From contig CM048845.1 of the NCBI GenBank assembly GCA_026545225.1, forward strand, positions 51,684,033-51,748,032: a stretch of 64,000 nucleotides of DNA, given 5' to 3'. The position numbers and the translations under genes are program-made. The notes under the pieces were generated by a model. The model was not told the origin of the DNA and made no database searches. It saw nothing but the letters and a program-made list of their open reading frames with translations. The first letter of the stretch is position 1. Each line of letters begins with the position of its first letter. Positions 54,080-64,000 of this stretch are shown here, in pieces. The DNA is from Cornus controversa. Lineage: Eukaryota > Streptophyta > Magnoliopsida > Cornales > Cornaceae.

Positions 54080-55303
54080 CTACTCGAGGGCGGGTGGTGG
54101 TGGTGGTGGGTCGGTGGGAGCAGAAGTGGAGGTGGAGGCTCGACCTGCGAACAGGAACTGCAGATCCTGCCGAAAGGCTCGGAACTCATCTAAAATCGCT
54201 CTCTGGCCCTGCACCAGAGAAGAAATGTCCGTCTGAATACCTGCCAGCTGACTCTGTGTCACCTGGACGTGCTCGTCAAAACCCTGCTGGAGCCGCTCTA
54301 CGTCAGCTGCCAGGCAGGAATAGCCTATCGCTAAGATATCATGCCACTCTGCAGTGACATCCATCTCCTCCTCCTCCATCTCCTCGTCCTCTGACTCCGC
54401 CCCTGCTGGCTCTCCCTCATCCATCTCCACCGGGGCATCCATATCTACATCGTCTGGTGGATCACCCTGATGGTCCTGTCGCTCTAAGTGTCGCCTCACC
54501 CGATCCCACTGAGTAGATGTGAAGCGGGTGGGCGGTGCCAACTGAATGTCAGTCCGACTGACCGGTGTACTGGCACTGCTGAGAAAAGCAGCGATCAGGA
54601 ATGGAAAGGGAAGCCGCCAACTCACTGTTCTCCTCTTCCTCTTGTTGACGAGGCCATCCCAAACTTTGTGCATCTGCCCCCAGATAAGCGATGGGACAGA
54701 AAACCAAGCGCCCGTATGGAAAGCATAGAGGCAACGGAGGAGGTCACCCCTGCGCTCGGCCACGTGCTGCAACGGACACGCGTTCTTGAGAAGAACGGTG
54801 TCCAGGAACCAATATCTGCTCGGGCACATCGACTTAGACGTGCAGTTGTGGTTGGGCGTGGTAAACGCCCCGCCACACATGTCCATCACTATCGAGAAGA
54901 GCGTGGTATCTGCTGGGAGCGCGACACTATAGAGTGGCTGACCGTCCGGGCCAACCATGTCCGGCGGCTGCTGGTGAGGAATGCCGAGCATATGAGCAAT
55001 CCGGCTCGGCGTAATCGTGATCGTGACAGTGGCCGCGGTAGTCTCGAGTGTATCTGGCGCTGTGCAGGAGTAGGTCATGTGCTCGTAAAAGACCTGCACT
55101 AGGCGCTCGTGTGCCATGTCGGTGGGAGGCACACATAGCCGGTCGAGGCGGCGCCTCCTGAGCTCGGCAACCATCCACTCGGTGTCGGGACGCCTCTCGA
55201 ACTCGGCTAAGTCGAAAACCTGCTCCGGGTGGAACTTCCGAGACAGGAAGGCTCGCCCGGGCACGTCACGAGCAGCACCGGCGGCATTTTTCACTCTCGC
55301 CAT
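54080..55303 (-). CDS. Third ORF of the Athila-type element: putative plant transposon protein-like, 407 aa
   Basis: Start chosen at ATG 55303 (MARVKNAAG). The frame extends slightly upstream, but only to a TTG that lies within the predicted intron, and the host copy also starts at this ATG. Residues 25-260 form the conserved domain: ELRRRRLDRLCVPP, LVQVFY (68-73), ITPSRIAHMLGI (97-108), CGGAFTTP, WFLDTVLLKNACPLQHVAER. Then come a basic KRKRR (222-226), an acidic run (285-315), a likely coiled coil (330-385) and a Ser/Thr/Pro tail ending in PPPPPPALE. It sits downstream of pol, the env-like slot, but shows no signal peptide or clear membrane anchor. Function unknown. It is GC-rich beside AT-rich flanks. 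Confidence 0.85.
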   Translation of the reverse strand: MARVKNAAGAARDVPGRAFLSRKFHPEQVFDLAEFERRPDTEWMVAELRRRRLDRLCVPPTDMAHERLVQVFYEHMTYSCTAPDTLETTAATVTITITPSRIAHMLGIPHQQPPDMVGPDGQPLYSVALPADTTLFSIVMDMCGGAFTTPNHNCTSKSMCPSRYWFLDTVLLKNACPLQHVAERRGDLLRCLYAFHTGAWFSVPSLIWGQMHKVWDGLVNKRKRRTVSWRLPFPFLIAAFLSSASTPVSRTDIQLAPPTRFTSTQWDRVRRHLERQDHQGDPPDDVDMDAPVEMDEGEPAGAESEDEEMEEEEMDVTAEWHDILAIGYSCLAADVERLQQGFDEHVQVTQSQLAGIQTDISSLVQGQRAILDEFRAFRQDLQFLFAGRASTSTSAPTDPPPPPPALE

Positions 55304-55317
55304 CGCCTCGGAACAGT

Positions 55318-55703
55318 CTGCACTGGATTCCAAAAGGTACGTAAATAAAAGATGAATAAGAAGAAAGTTAAACTACTACTAGACTAAAAGAATAAAAATA
55401 AAAATGAAGTCCTAGTCCAAGGTACTGACAAAAATGCAAAAAGTTGCACTCGAAGAGGCAATGTGAACGGGCGCAACCGAAACGAAGGTGCCGCGGTTAT
55501 ACACCGTACACTAAGCGTTTGAAATGAAGAAAATGCCAAATCCCACTCCTGCTTGAATTCCTACCCCCCGAAACCCACAAAAACTCGATTCAGACATCGC
55601 AATCGCAACCATCCACCCCAACATGATCTAACTATGTTTATTCCGCTGTAAAACTATCAAAAATGGTGAGAGAATAAACAAAAAGTAGCCATGCATCACT
55701 TAC
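55318..55703 (-). other. Putative 5'-leader intron of the third ORF (nested element)
   Basis: Donor GAG|GTAAGTGATGCATGGC and acceptor CCAGTGCAG|ACTGTTCC lie 386 bp apart; the acceptor is 14 bp before the ATG. Both are conserved with the host element (49757-50160). Confidence 0.65.
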
Positions 55704-55940
55704 CTCGTGAGGAAGAAGATGAACGGCTCAATCGAAGAAAACTCCACGCGCAGCCGCGAAGAGAAGATCGCGCAGATGCTAGCGGCGGATCGGACTGCGT
55801 CGGATGGCGGCGGATGATCGAGAATGGAAGATCGAGTGCTCGGGAGTGCTTGGAGAAGGCTTGGATCGCACAGAGGGAGAGAAGAAGTCGGATGGTCTTT
55901 TAAAATGGGAGGGAAGCCCAACGGTTTAAATAGATTTTTG
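55704..55940 (-). promoter_or_regulatory. Putative internal promoter and leader exon of the third ORF
   Basis: On the minus strand, TATA-like CTATTTAAACC (near 55935-55922) is followed by CCGTTGGGCTTCCCTCCC and a CT-rich leader of about 200 bp ending at the splice donor. Conserved in order with 49515-49756. Inferred, not demonstrated. Confidence 0.55.
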
Positions 55941-55965
55941 GCTCACGTGCAGGCTCCGCGTGCCT

Positions 55966-56346
55966 TTCGATTGATCGAAATGTGCATTTCGATCAATCGA
56001 AATTTCGATTGATCGAAATCTTGCTTCGATCAATCAAAACTAACTTCGATGGATCGAGATTGTCTCTTCGATCAATCGAACATTCCTTCTCTAAATCACA
56101 TGTTTACTTCGATCAATCGAACATTTAATTGATGCAATCGAACTTTTATTTCGATCAATCGAAATCCCATTTCGATCAATCGAAATTTTCGATCGATCGA
56201 AGACCTATAGAAGTGCAATCGAAGAATACCACCTCTCGGGACTTTGGACTTGGCAAATCTCTGCAATTTTTCGATCAATCGAAACCAAAATTTCGATCAA
56301 TCGAAATTTTCGATTGATCGAAATCTTGGTTTCGATCAATCGAAAT
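55966..56346. promoter_or_regulatory. Near-palindrome array upstream of the third-ORF promoter, about 15 units
   Basis: Repeated ATTTCGAT-NN-ATCGAAAT and CTTCGAT-NN-ATCGAAC units, spaced irregularly (about 17-40 bp), lie between pol and the putative internal promoter. The centre is usually CA or TG, so units are palindromes apart from the two middle bases. The same motif is in the LTR U3. Confidence 0.7.
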
Positions 56347-56515
56347 GCTCAAAAACAGTCAGTTTAAAATATGCTTCAGGGACTTGGATATTGGGGAATT
56401 AGATACTACATTGCTTAGATACAAACCTACTTTGGATTAAAGGGACACCATGGAAGCTTGATAGCGACCATGGTTTCGTCACCTTACACGTCTATGGCGC
56501 GACGTCCGAGCCGGC

Positions 56516-59500
56516 TCACGAGTCAAAATACACGGGATCCGTCAAAGTGACGATATCCACGTATTCGGTGGTGACTTGGTCATCCACGCACACTTTTAAG
56601 CGCTGCCCGTTTACTTTGAATATCGAACCATCTTTCAAGTCCTTCAATTCCACCGCTCCGTGGGGCGCGACGGAATTAACCAAAAATGGACCATCCCAAC
56701 GGGAGCGAAGTTTTCCGGGAAACAAATGGAGGTGTGAGTTGTACAACCAAACTTTTTGGCCCGGCAAAAATGTTTTGACTCGAATATTACGATCGTGAAA
56801 GGCCTTGGACCTTGCCTTATAGATTTTCGCATTCTCATAAGCGTCATGTCGCAATTCTTCCAATTCATTTAATTGAAGCTTTCGATTAGAACCGGCCTTT
56901 TTCATGTCAAAATTGAAGGTCTTGGTGGCCCACATAGCTTTATGCTCCAATTCAACCGGAAGATGGCACGCCTTGCCATAAACTAACCGATAAGGTGACA
57001 TTCCAATGGGAGTTTTATATGCGGTTCGGTATGCCCATAATGCGTCGTTTAGTCGCAATGACCAATCCTTCCGGTCAGGCCGAACAGTTTTCTGAAGAAT
57101 GTTCTTAATCTCCCTATTGGATACTTCTACTTGGCCACTAGTTTGAGGATGGTAGGGGGTGGCTACTTTGTGTGTGACGGAGTATTTGAGAAGCAAGGTT
57201 CGAAGGAACCGGTTATAGAAATGCTTACCTCCGTCACTGATGATGGCCTGAGGCGTACCAAACCGGCTAAAAATGTTAGCTTGTATGAATTTAACCACGA
57301 CTGCGTGATCGTTGGTTTTGGTAGCAACGGCCTCTATCCACTTAGATACGTAGTCCACCGCCACAAGTATGTACTCATGACCAGTAGAGGGTGGAAATGG
57401 TCCCATGAAGTCAATGCCCCACACATCAAATATTTCAATGACAAGAATAGGGTTAAGAGGCATCATGTCCTTCCGAGACATCGCGCCGAGGCGCTGACAT
57501 CGCTCACAAGAGCGGCAGAATGAATATGCATCCCGATGAAGTGTCGGCCAGAAAAATCCGCATTGAAGAATTTTTGCTGCGGTTTTCTTAGCACTAAAGT
57601 GTCCCCCCCCACAAGCAAGTGTATGACAAAATTTAAGAATGCTTTGGAATTCACTGTTGGGTACACACTTACGAATTATTTGATCGGGGCAGTATTTGAA
57701 CAATTGAGGATCGTCCCAATAATATGATCGTGATTGGGAGAGAAAACGATCATTCTCTTGTTTGGTCCAAGAAGATGGTATTTTACCGGTTGCCAAATAA
57801 TTAACCACATCCGCATACCAAGGGATACTCTCTTGTGAGATGACAAAGAGTTGTTCATCCAGGAAGGATTCACAAACTGGAATGGAATTATGGAGGGATT
57901 CAACAAGAATTCTAGAAAGGTGGTCAGCTACCACATTTTTAGTTCCCTTTTTGTCTCTAATCTCAAAATTGAACTCTTGCAACAAGAGTATCCATCGGAT
58001 CAACCTAGGCTTAGTGTCCTTTTTCGCCAAAAGATGCCGGAGGGCAGCGTGGTCCGAATAGACAATGACCTTTGAACCTAATAAATAAGCTCGAAATTTG
58101 TCTAATGCAAATACTACCGCAAGCAATTCCTTTTCCGTTGTGGTATAATTGATTTGAGCCTCGGAAAGGGTTTTACTTGCGTAATAGATGACATGTGGCA
58201 GTTTGTCTACTCGTTGCCCCAAGACCGCACCCATGGCATAGTCGGATGCATCACACATAATCTCAAATGGGAGAGCCCAATTTGGAGGGATTAGAATTGG
58301 AGCGGTTGTAATCATGGCGCGGAGTTTTTCAAAAGCGTCAAGGCACGCTTCATCAAAGGTAAAGCAAGACTCTTTTTCAAGAAGGCGACACAAAGGCCGA
58401 GAAATCTTGCTAAAGTCTTTGATGAAACGGCGATAAAAGCCCGCATGCCCAAGGAATGAACGAATCTCTCTCACCGTGGATGGTGGAGGAAGTTTGGAAA
58501 TGAGCTCAACCTTGGCTTTATCAACCTCTATTCCTCGCTTAGACACAATATGCCCTAGGACAATACCCTCTTGAACCATAAAGTGACTCTTTTCCCAACT
58601 AAGAATTAGGTTGGTTTCTTGACATCTTTTGAGAACACAAGCTAGATTTTGGAGGCATGATTCATATGAAGGTCCAAAAACGGAAAAATCATCCATGAAC
58701 ACTTCTAAGAATTTTTCCACCATGTCCGAGAAGATAGACATCATACACCGTTGAAAAGTTGCCGGTGCATTGCACAACCCAAAGGGCATGCGTCTATAAG
58801 CAAATGTGCCGAAGGGACATGTAAAGGTGGTTTTCTCTTGGTCCCTCGGGTCTATAGCAACCTGATTATAGCCAGAATATCCATCCAAAAAGCAATAAAA
58901 GCTTTGCCCGGCCAATCTCTCCAATATTTGATCAATGAATGGGAGGGGGAAGTGATCTTTCCGAGTGGCTGAATTTAATTTCCTATAATCAATGCACACT
59001 CTCCATCCTGTGGTGGTGCGTTGGGGAACTAATTCACCCTTATCATTAGGTTGCACCGTAATACCAGACTTCTTTGGAATCACTTGAGTGGGACTAACCC
59101 ACTTGCTATCAGAGATGGGGTATATGATCCCCGCATCTAGTAACTTCACCACCTCCTTCATTACAACGTCCTTCATGTTTGGATTCAATCGACGTTGTGC
59201 CTCCCTTGAGGTCTTTGCATCCTCTTCCAAGTGTATGCGATGCATACAAACAGAAGGGTCTATTCCCTTAAGATCTACCACACTCCATCCTATTGCTTCT
59301 TTGTGCTCTTTGAGCACCCTTATGAGTTCCAATTCTTGAGCATTTGTGAGATTGGAAGCAATAATGACTGGAAAGGTCTCATTTGCGTCAAAGAAAACAT
59401 ACTTGAGTGTAGCTGGAAGAGGCTTGAGCTCAAGTTGTGGTGGGGAAATTAAAGAAGGAGTTTGGGGAGTTTTGGACAAAGGGGGCAAGGGTTCTCTCGG

Positions 59501-61726
59501 AACTCTCCACTTAGGCAAATCCATGACAGTATTAACATCGAGCATGGAATTGACTTCACATATGGATTGCTCAATGTCAAAATCGTCATAGTTAAAATGA
59601 TTTAGGCATGCCTCTAAAGGGTCCGTGGAAAGAATAGAAGGAAGTGCTTCTTGAACAAGGTCGTCCACAACATCGACACAAAAGCACTCACTTTCATCGT
59701 CGGGTGTGTGGTGGGAAGCATTGAAGATGTTCAAGCGGACCTTCATATTCCCAAAAGAGATGTCCATCACTCCAGTACGGCAATTAACGCAAGCGTTTGC
59801 CGTGGCCAAGAATGGACGACCTAGAATGATAGGAATATGATGATTCGGATTTTGGACCGGTTCCGTGTCAAGGACTATGAAGTCCATCAAAAAATAGAAT
59901 TTGTCCACTTGAATGATGACATCCTCAATGATGCCACGTGGTTGCTTCACTGAACGGTCGGCAAGTTGCAACACAACCGTGGTATGCTTGAGTTCCCCCA
60001 AACCTAGTTGTTGGTAAACTGAGAATGGAAGCAAATTGACACTAGCCCCTAGGTCAAGAAGTGCTTTTTCAAAAGATTGATTTCCGATGGTGCACGAAAT
60101 GGTCGGAGCACCCGGATCTTTGAATTTAGGAGGGGCTTGGTGTTGGAAAATGGAGCTTATGTGCTCAGTTAAGAGGACTTTCTTAGGAACATTATTCCTA
60201 GATTTGCGCTTTTGAGTGCATAAGTCCTTCAAGAATTTCGCATAAGAGGGAATTTGTCGAATAGCATCAAGGAGAGGGAGATTGATCTTTACTTGTTTGA
60301 AGATCTCCATCATGTCTTGGATTTTCTCTCCTTGCTTCCCGAAATGAGAAGGTTCCTTCAATCGTTGAGGAAAAGGAACCGGAGGTTCATAAGAGGTGTC
60401 AAGATTTGGAATCGATGATGCCACAACTTCACTTGCCTTTCCTTTTGGATTTGAAGGGGTATTTTGCAAATTTGGATTTAACGGAAACAATTTTGGATTT
60501 AATTGGGATTCTTTTGGATTTTTAGGTTGCTCTTGAAATTCCTTTCTCTCTTCCTCCCCTACCTTGGAGTTAATGATTTTACCACTCCTCAAGGTTGTGA
60601 TTGATTGAACTTGCTCTGGAGGAGCATTACAAGTTGAAGATGATGGATCTTCAATCATATGCACACCCTTGGGATTCGCCACCGGTTGACTTGGCAACTT
60701 ACCTTCCTCCCTTCTATTTAAGGCATTAGCTAGTTGCCCGATTTGAGCTTCTAACCTAGCCATAGATTGAGCATTGGCCTCAAGCTTAGAGATTGATTGG
60801 GAGTGAGTTTGCAATAAGCGGGTGTTGGCCTCAAGATTGCTTATCACTCGTTCTTCAAAGCTTTGGCTTCTTGGAGGAGGTGGTGGTTGTTGGTAATTTG
60901 ATCTTTGATTGTAAGGTTGAGGGTTTGGCCTATAAAGAGGCTGTTGAGATTGGGAATTAAAAGAACTTTGCCCTTGGAAAGAGGGACTTGATTCTTGATT
61001 CTTCCATGAAAAAGCCGGATGGTTCTTGTAACCAGGATTGTACATGTTCGAATATGGATCATTCATTTGTTTAGCGTACACGGCATTCGCTTGCTCTTGA
61101 GCATAATCGGGAGATTGCCCGGCAATAGGACAATCTCGCACAAAATGCGAAGTGCTATAGCAAAACGAACACCCCTCCTGATTTTGGACAGATTGGTTAG
61201 GAATAGGCAGCCCATTTTTCATGATTAAATCCATTTTTCGGGACAAGGCTTCTACGTGCATGGCTACCTCATCTACCCGTGAAATCTCATGCACTCCTCT
61301 ACAAGGTTGGGTGGCCTTCCCTTTCCTAGTGGAGGAGCGTTGAGCTGAATTGTTGCTTAGGGTTTGAAAGAGTTTCCATGCCTCATCGGGGCTTTTCAAA
61401 AGGTACCCACCCCCACACGCGGAGTCTATCATTTGTCTATGTTGCTCACTCACCCCATCATAAAAACTTTGCACTAGCTGCCATTTTGGGACAGCATGAT
61501 GCGGACAAGATTTTAAGAGATCTTTTAACCTCTCCCACGTCTCATGGAATTGTTCTTGGTCAATTTGGGTGAATCCGGTGATTGCTCGCCGAATATCACT
61601 TGTCTTACCCATTGGGAAGTATTTTTTTAAGAACTCTATTTGCATTTCCGCCCAAGAATGGATTGAGTTGGGTTCTAGGGAATTGAACCAACTTCTAGCC
61701 TTATCTTTTAGGGAAAATGGAAACAT
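56516..61726 (-). CDS. Athila-type gag-pol polyprotein, main frame (1,736 codons)
   Basis: An unbroken frame from an internal ATG in gag. The gag domain continues from 61726 ([13 protein letters not shown]) and has a zinc knuckle [14 protein letters not shown] at about residue 186. Protease: [13 protein letters not shown] near 560 (DLG in place of DSG, as in other Athila members). Reverse transcriptase: [33 protein letters not shown] and FMDDF near 1012. RNase [15 protein letters not shown] near 1160. Integrase: HCC zinc finger with CRSCERC, then GIDFMG (about 1438), ISDGGKHF (about 1497) and [12 protein letters not shown] (about 1533) as the D,D,E triad. No chromodomain. It makes the particle, copies RNA to DNA and inserts it. 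The start of gag lies in another frame at 61708-62151. Confidence 0.93.
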   Translation of the reverse strand: MFPFSLKDKARSWFNSLEPNSIHSWAEMQIEFLKKYFPMGKTSDIRRAITGFTQIDQEQFHETWERLKDLLKSCPHHAVPKWQLVQSFYDGVSEQHRQMIDSACGGGYLLKSPDEAWKLFQTLSNNSAQRSSTRKGKATQPCRGVHEISRVDEVAMHVEALSRKMDLIMKNGLPIPNQSVQNQEGCSFCYSTSHFVRDCPIAGQSPDYAQEQANAVYAKQMNDPYSNMYNPGYKNHPAFSWKNQESSPSFQGQSSFNSQSQQPLYRPNPQPYNQRSNYQQPPPPPRSQSFEERVISNLEANTRLLQTHSQSISKLEANAQSMARLEAQIGQLANALNRREEGKLPSQPVANPKGVHMIEDPSSSTCNAPPEQVQSITTLRSGKIINSKVGEEERKEFQEQPKNPKESQLNPKLFPLNPNLQNTPSNPKGKASEVVASSIPNLDTSYEPPVPFPQRLKEPSHFGKQGEKIQDMMEIFKQVKINLPLLDAIRQIPSYAKFLKDLCTQKRKSRNNVPKKVLLTEHISSIFQHQAPPKFKDPGAPTISCTIGNQSFEKALLDLGASVNLLPFSVYQQLGLGELKHTTVVLQLADRSVKQPRGIIEDVIIQVDKFYFLMDFIVLDTEPVQNPNHHIPIILGRPFLATANACVNCRTGVMDISFGNMKVRLNIFNASHHTPDDESECFCVDVVDDLVQEALPSILSTDPLEACLNHFNYDDFDIEQSICEVNSMLDVNTVMDLPKWRVPREPLPPLSKTPQTPSLISPPQLELKPLPATLKYVFFDANETFPVIIASNLTNAQELELIRVLKEHKEAIGWSVVDLKGIDPSVCMHRIHLEEDAKTSREAQRRLNPNMKDVVMKEVVKLLDAGIIYPISDSKWVSPTQVIPKKSGITVQPNDKGELVPQRTTTGWRVCIDYRKLNSATRKDHFPLPFIDQILERLAGQSFYCFLDGYSGYNQVAIDPRDQEKTTFTCPFGTFAYRRMPFGLCNAPATFQRCMMSIFSDMVEKFLEVFMDDFSVFGPSYESCLQNLACVLKRCQETNLILSWEKSHFMVQEGIVLGHIVSKRGIEVDKAKVELISKLPPPSTVREIRSFLGHAGFYRRFIKDFSKISRPLCRLLEKESCFTFDEACLDAFEKLRAMITTAPILIPPNWALPFEIMCDASDYAMGAVLGQRVDKLPHVIYYASKTLSEAQINYTTTEKELLAVVFALDKFRAYLLGSKVIVYSDHAALRHLLAKKDTKPRLIRWILLLQEFNFEIRDKKGTKNVVADHLSRILVESLHNSIPVCESFLDEQLFVISQESIPWYADVVNYLATGKIPSSWTKQENDRFLSQSRSYYWDDPQLFKYCPDQIIRKCVPNSEFQSILKFCHTLACGGGHFSAKKTAAKILQCGFFWPTLHRDAYSFCRSCERCQRLGAMSRKDMMPLNPILVIEIFDVWGIDFMGPFPPSTGHEYILVAVDYVSKWIEAVATKTNDHAVVVKFIQANIFSRFGTPQAIISDGGKHFYNRFLRTLLLKYSVTHKVATPYHPQTSGQVEVSNREIKNILQKTVRPDRKDWSLRLNDALWAYRTAYKTPIGMSPYRLVYGKACHLPVELEHKAMWATKTFNFDMKKAGSNRKLQLNELEELRHDAYENAKIYKARSKAFHDRNIRVKTFLPGQKVWLYNSHLHLFPGKLRSRWDGPFLVNSVAPHGAVELKDLKDGSIFKVNGQRLKVCVDDQVTTEYVDIVTLTDPVYFDS

Positions 61727-62151
61727 ACGAGCTTTAGATCATCTTCCGTAAAGTGTGGTACACGAATGGTGGAACACACGGAAAAGAAGTAATCTAAGTG
61801 CCGGTATGGATCCTCATTAGGAAGACCGTGAAAGCTGTTAAGAAGGTTGAGAGTGGAGGACTTTATTTCAAATTGATTTGCCGCTACATCCGGAAATTGA
61901 ATACATGAAGGTACTTCAAATGTAGTCGGAAGGTAAAAGTCTATAAGCAACTCTCCTTGAGGAGGTGGTGGTGGAGGCGGTTGTTCATGATTAAAAGGAG
62001 GTAGACCGGGAGGTTGTCTCTCATTTGGCTCCATGTTTTTAGTTCTAGGCAAAATAGGGTCCCTAGAGGTTCCTCTACGTTGTCTAAGTGTTCGTTCAAG
62101 TTCACTATTACAAGGAAGCAAAGGAAGTGACAATGACCGTCTACCTAGCAT
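61708..62151 (-). CDS. Gag N-terminal part, separated from gag-pol by a frame break
   Basis: Starts at ATG 62151 ([12 protein letters not shown]; another ATG follows at 62034, [10 protein letters not shown]). Contains ERTLRQRRG, typical of Athila gag starts, a Pro-rich stretch ([10 protein letters not shown]) and the capsid-domain start [20 protein letters not shown]. At about 61735 the frame runs into a stop 18 nt later, while the sense continues in the 61726 frame. A single-base loss near 61730 would explain it, so Gag of this copy is probably inactive unless the ribosome shifts. Confidence 0.85.
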   Translation of the reverse strand: MLGRRSLSLPLLPCNSELERTLRQRRGTSRDPILPRTKNMEPNERQPPGLPPFNHEQPPPPPPPQGELLIDFYLPTTFEVPSCIQFPDVAANQFEIKSSTLNLLNSFHGLPNEDPYRHLDYFFSVCSTIRVPHFTEDDLKLVCFHFP

Positions 62152-62417
62152 GCATTAACAATTGAACAACACCTCTACACACAAAGTAACAATCATATAT
62201 ACAAAAGAATGTGAATGATTCAAACCACCAAGTTTTGAAGTTATACTCACAAAGGGTTCCAATTTGAATTCTTCTAGATGCCCGCAATGTGGTATACCTA
62301 AAATCAAGAAGTTTGATTTTGATGTAAGAACAAGATATATACAAAAAAGAATGAAAGAATTTCTAGCCTAAGAATTAAACCAGATTTAATCTTCCAATGG
62401 CGACAATTAAACCGTAG

Positions 62418-62435
62418 TCCCCGGCAACGGCGCCA
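62418..62435 (-). other. Primer-binding site, tRNA-Asp type (nested element)
   Basis: The minus strand reads TGGCGCCGTTGCCGGGGA, six bases after the LTR end, identical to the host element PBS. Confidence 0.93.
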
Positions 62436-62441
62436 AAATTT

Positions 62442-63863
62442 TGATGTGGTCGGAACTAAATTATATTGTAAGCTTAATTTTGCCCTTTTTATCAAAATAT
62501 AATTTAACCACTCGCAAGAGCACGAATCTTTGTAGATAAGGTTCTATATAGAGGGTATCGATCCCACGAGGACTAGTCGTTAATTGTCATAAAGTAAGAT
62601 TAAGTCTACTTTAATTCTAAAGAAACAGGTTTTTGGTTTTGTGTTTAAAACTATTGCGTAAATGAAATGACGATAAAATTAAAGAGTAAAGTCGGGAGAG
62701 AGAACTAGGGTTGGTTTCCACCACTAGCCATTCACATGTTCATAAGTGTAGCAAGCATGGGGTTCATTAATTAAATGCCTAACAATGTCATTAGGCTTGT
62801 GACCTCAATGACATATCAAAAGATCACTGTGTGTGCTAACCTATCATAATCCATCTTCAACAAGCATAGCTCTTCAACCTAACTAAATACCTAATTACCC
62901 TACTCTCTACGTAAACACTACATGCATCCAAACTACCTTGTCTTGGCATGGTCTATACAAACTAGCATCACACATTCATTTAAACACCATTATCTAACCA
63001 TCATTTGCACTTCTTGTGGAATATGCAAATGTTGTGCATTCAAGTGATAAAACCTACTCTAAAATAAGAATAAATTCCATATCAAATGAATATATATAAG
63101 AAATGTATTTGTGTACATAATCACTAGGCTAAATAATCAACATTTAATTACAAATCCCCAAGAGCTACAAAGATGAACAAGTTTACATGGCTAGGGGTTG
63201 AAACCAACACCCTAGTAGAAGAGTTAGTTGCTCACGGTTGCCTTGCACCCTTCCATTGATGAAGAGAATGAAGCTTCTTGGTCTGGTTCAGCTTTTCTCT
63301 TCCTCTCCCGAAGGTCTCTCTCTTCTTCCTCTGATGTGTATCTTCAGAGCCTTGAGATATGTGGCTTTTGGTGCTTTTTGTATGCTTTTTGGCTCCTTTG
63401 GGCCCACCATATATATATATATATATCATTATATATATCTCTTGTATCAAGAAGGCCCCCAAAAGTCTTGTTCAAGTCAGACAATCCCCCTAAGTCGTGC
63501 AAAAAGGGGGATTTTGTTGCAAGTGGGAGAGCAGGTGAGCAAGTGGCCAAGTGGGCTCTGCAGCATTTCGATTGATCGAAATTGCATTTCGATTGATCGA
63601 GATTTCGATCAATCGAAATGAGATTTTGATCAATTGAAATCTCGATTGATCGAAATCCACATCTCGATTGATCGAAATGCCTTGGCAACATTTTCTGATT
63701 TCATCTCTTGACTGCAGAAAGCTTCCAACTTTTCTCCATTTACTCCAATACCTGCAATACATCAAAAATACAAAAATACCGTAAACATATCTCGGTAAAC
63801 GCAAAAACGGAATTAACATATGCAATAAAGAGGGTTCAAATGCATAGAATTGAACACTTATCA
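62442..63863 (-). repeat. 5' LTR of the nested Athila-type element (1,422 bp)
   Basis: TGATGTGGTCGG...GAACACTTATCA on the plus strand, almost identical to 50831-52248. TSD CTCGT follows at 63864. Confidence 0.95.
63564..63679. promoter_or_regulatory. Near-palindrome array in LTR U3 (nested element, 5' LTR)
   Basis: Six units as at 51949-52064. One unit here is altered to ATTTTGATCAATTGAAAT, a paired change in both arms that keeps the symmetry. Confidence 0.65.
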
Positions 63864-64000
63864 CTCGTCAACAAGAGGATACGGCGAGTAGTGAGTTGGC
63901 GGCTTCCCTTTCCTTTCCTGGTCGTAGCTTTTCTGAGCCGTGCTAGTATACCGGTCAGTGGTACTGACATTCAGTTGGCACCGCCCGCCCGCTTCACATC
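63864..64000 (+). pseudogene. Third ORF of the host Athila-type element, continuation after the nested insertion
   Basis: Begins with TSD copy CTCGT and then reads LVNKRIRRVVSWRLPFPFL-like sequence in the same frame as the relative's residues 218 onward (VNKRKRRTVSWRLPFPFL). It runs off the window edge. Confidence 0.85.

Larger units (their letters stand above)
50831..63863 (-). mobile_element. Nearly complete Athila-type Ty3/gypsy element, 13,033 bp (TSD CTCGT)
   Basis: LTRs 50831-52248 and 62442-63863 are almost identical (about ten differences noticed by eye plus a TA-repeat length change). Perfect TSD CTCGT is at 50826-50830 and 63864-63868. Minus-strand order: 5' LTR, tRNA-Asp PBS, gag-pol, palindrome array, internal promoter and leader intron, third ORF, about 1.8 kb untranslated with a second PPT, final PPT, 3' LTR. 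Pol is intact by reading frame; gag has one break. It is a recent insertion into an older relative in the opposite direction. Confidence 0.95.

Noticed and set aside
54488-55102. 204-codon open frame on the plus strand
   Set aside because: It is antisense to the well-supported third ORF of the Athila-type element; its openness follows from the GC-rich codon use of that gene.
55304-55333. Ten extra N-terminal residues before MARVKN in the third ORF
   Set aside because: The frame there starts with TTG, overlaps the predicted splice acceptor, and is not open in the host copy.
55966-56346. Regular short repeats resembling a CRISPR array
   Set aside because: Units are themselves near-palindromes at irregular spacing in a plant retroelement; there are no unique spacers of constant length and no cas genes.

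Overview
The window is nuclear DNA of a flowering plant, most likely a eudicot. It is AT-rich, its only host-gene trace is a spliced terminal exon of a plant NADPH oxidase (RBOH), and nearly all the rest is plant LTR retrotransposons (Ty1/copia, Ty3/gypsy, TRIM) and DNA transposons (CACTA, hAT-like). There is no rRNA, no convincing tRNA gene and no CRISPR. All calls were read by eye; paired target-site duplications (TSDs) are the strongest evidence used.

Region 1-26.5 kb is a deep nest. The base layer is one decayed copia element (minus strand) whose integrase is split between 2734 and 24705. The splitter is a third-party solo LTR (TSD CCAAT), itself broken by a gypsy remnant (2945-5414) and by a pol-less Sirevirus-like element (5621-23732, TSD TATCT). 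The Sirevirus-like element is broken in turn by a 2.9 kb solo LTR (TSD TCTAA) and by a pol-less gypsy element (14609-23570), which contains a 1.4 kb solo LTR (TSD CTCAA). A further solo LTR (1368-2559, TSD CTATT) sits in the copia integrase.

Region 26.5-38 kb is the least repetitive part. It holds a hAT-like element 79 bp upstream of the RBOH terminal exon (28250-28359), a 1.7 kb solo LTR (TSD CTATG), and a pol-less copia element (32843-36143) carrying a cluster of TRIM elements with inverted LTR arrangement (TSD GTTAT).

Region 38-47.2 kb is a 9.2 kb CACTA element with perfect 18 bp termini, TSD TCT and hairpin-rich subterminal repeats. I recognise no transposase in it. The left end of a second CACTA family lies inside.

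Region 47.9-64 kb holds two Athila-type gypsy elements. The plus-strand host element runs off the right edge, lacks gag-pol, and keeps its 5' LTR, PBS and a third ORF. A 13,033 bp, nearly complete relative (50831-63863, minus strand, TSD CTCGT) has inserted into that third ORF. Its 1,736-codon gag-pol frame shows every pol domain; one visible frame break lies near the start of gag. The third ORF has its own apparent promoter, a conserved 5'-leader intron, and an upstream array of near-palindromes (ATTTCGAT-NN-ATCGAAAT type) that also occurs in the LTR upstream of the TATA-like tract. The palindrome arms differ between the two elements in a compensatory way. A related ORF domain also occurs in the Sirevirus-like element at 7.6-8.7 kb.
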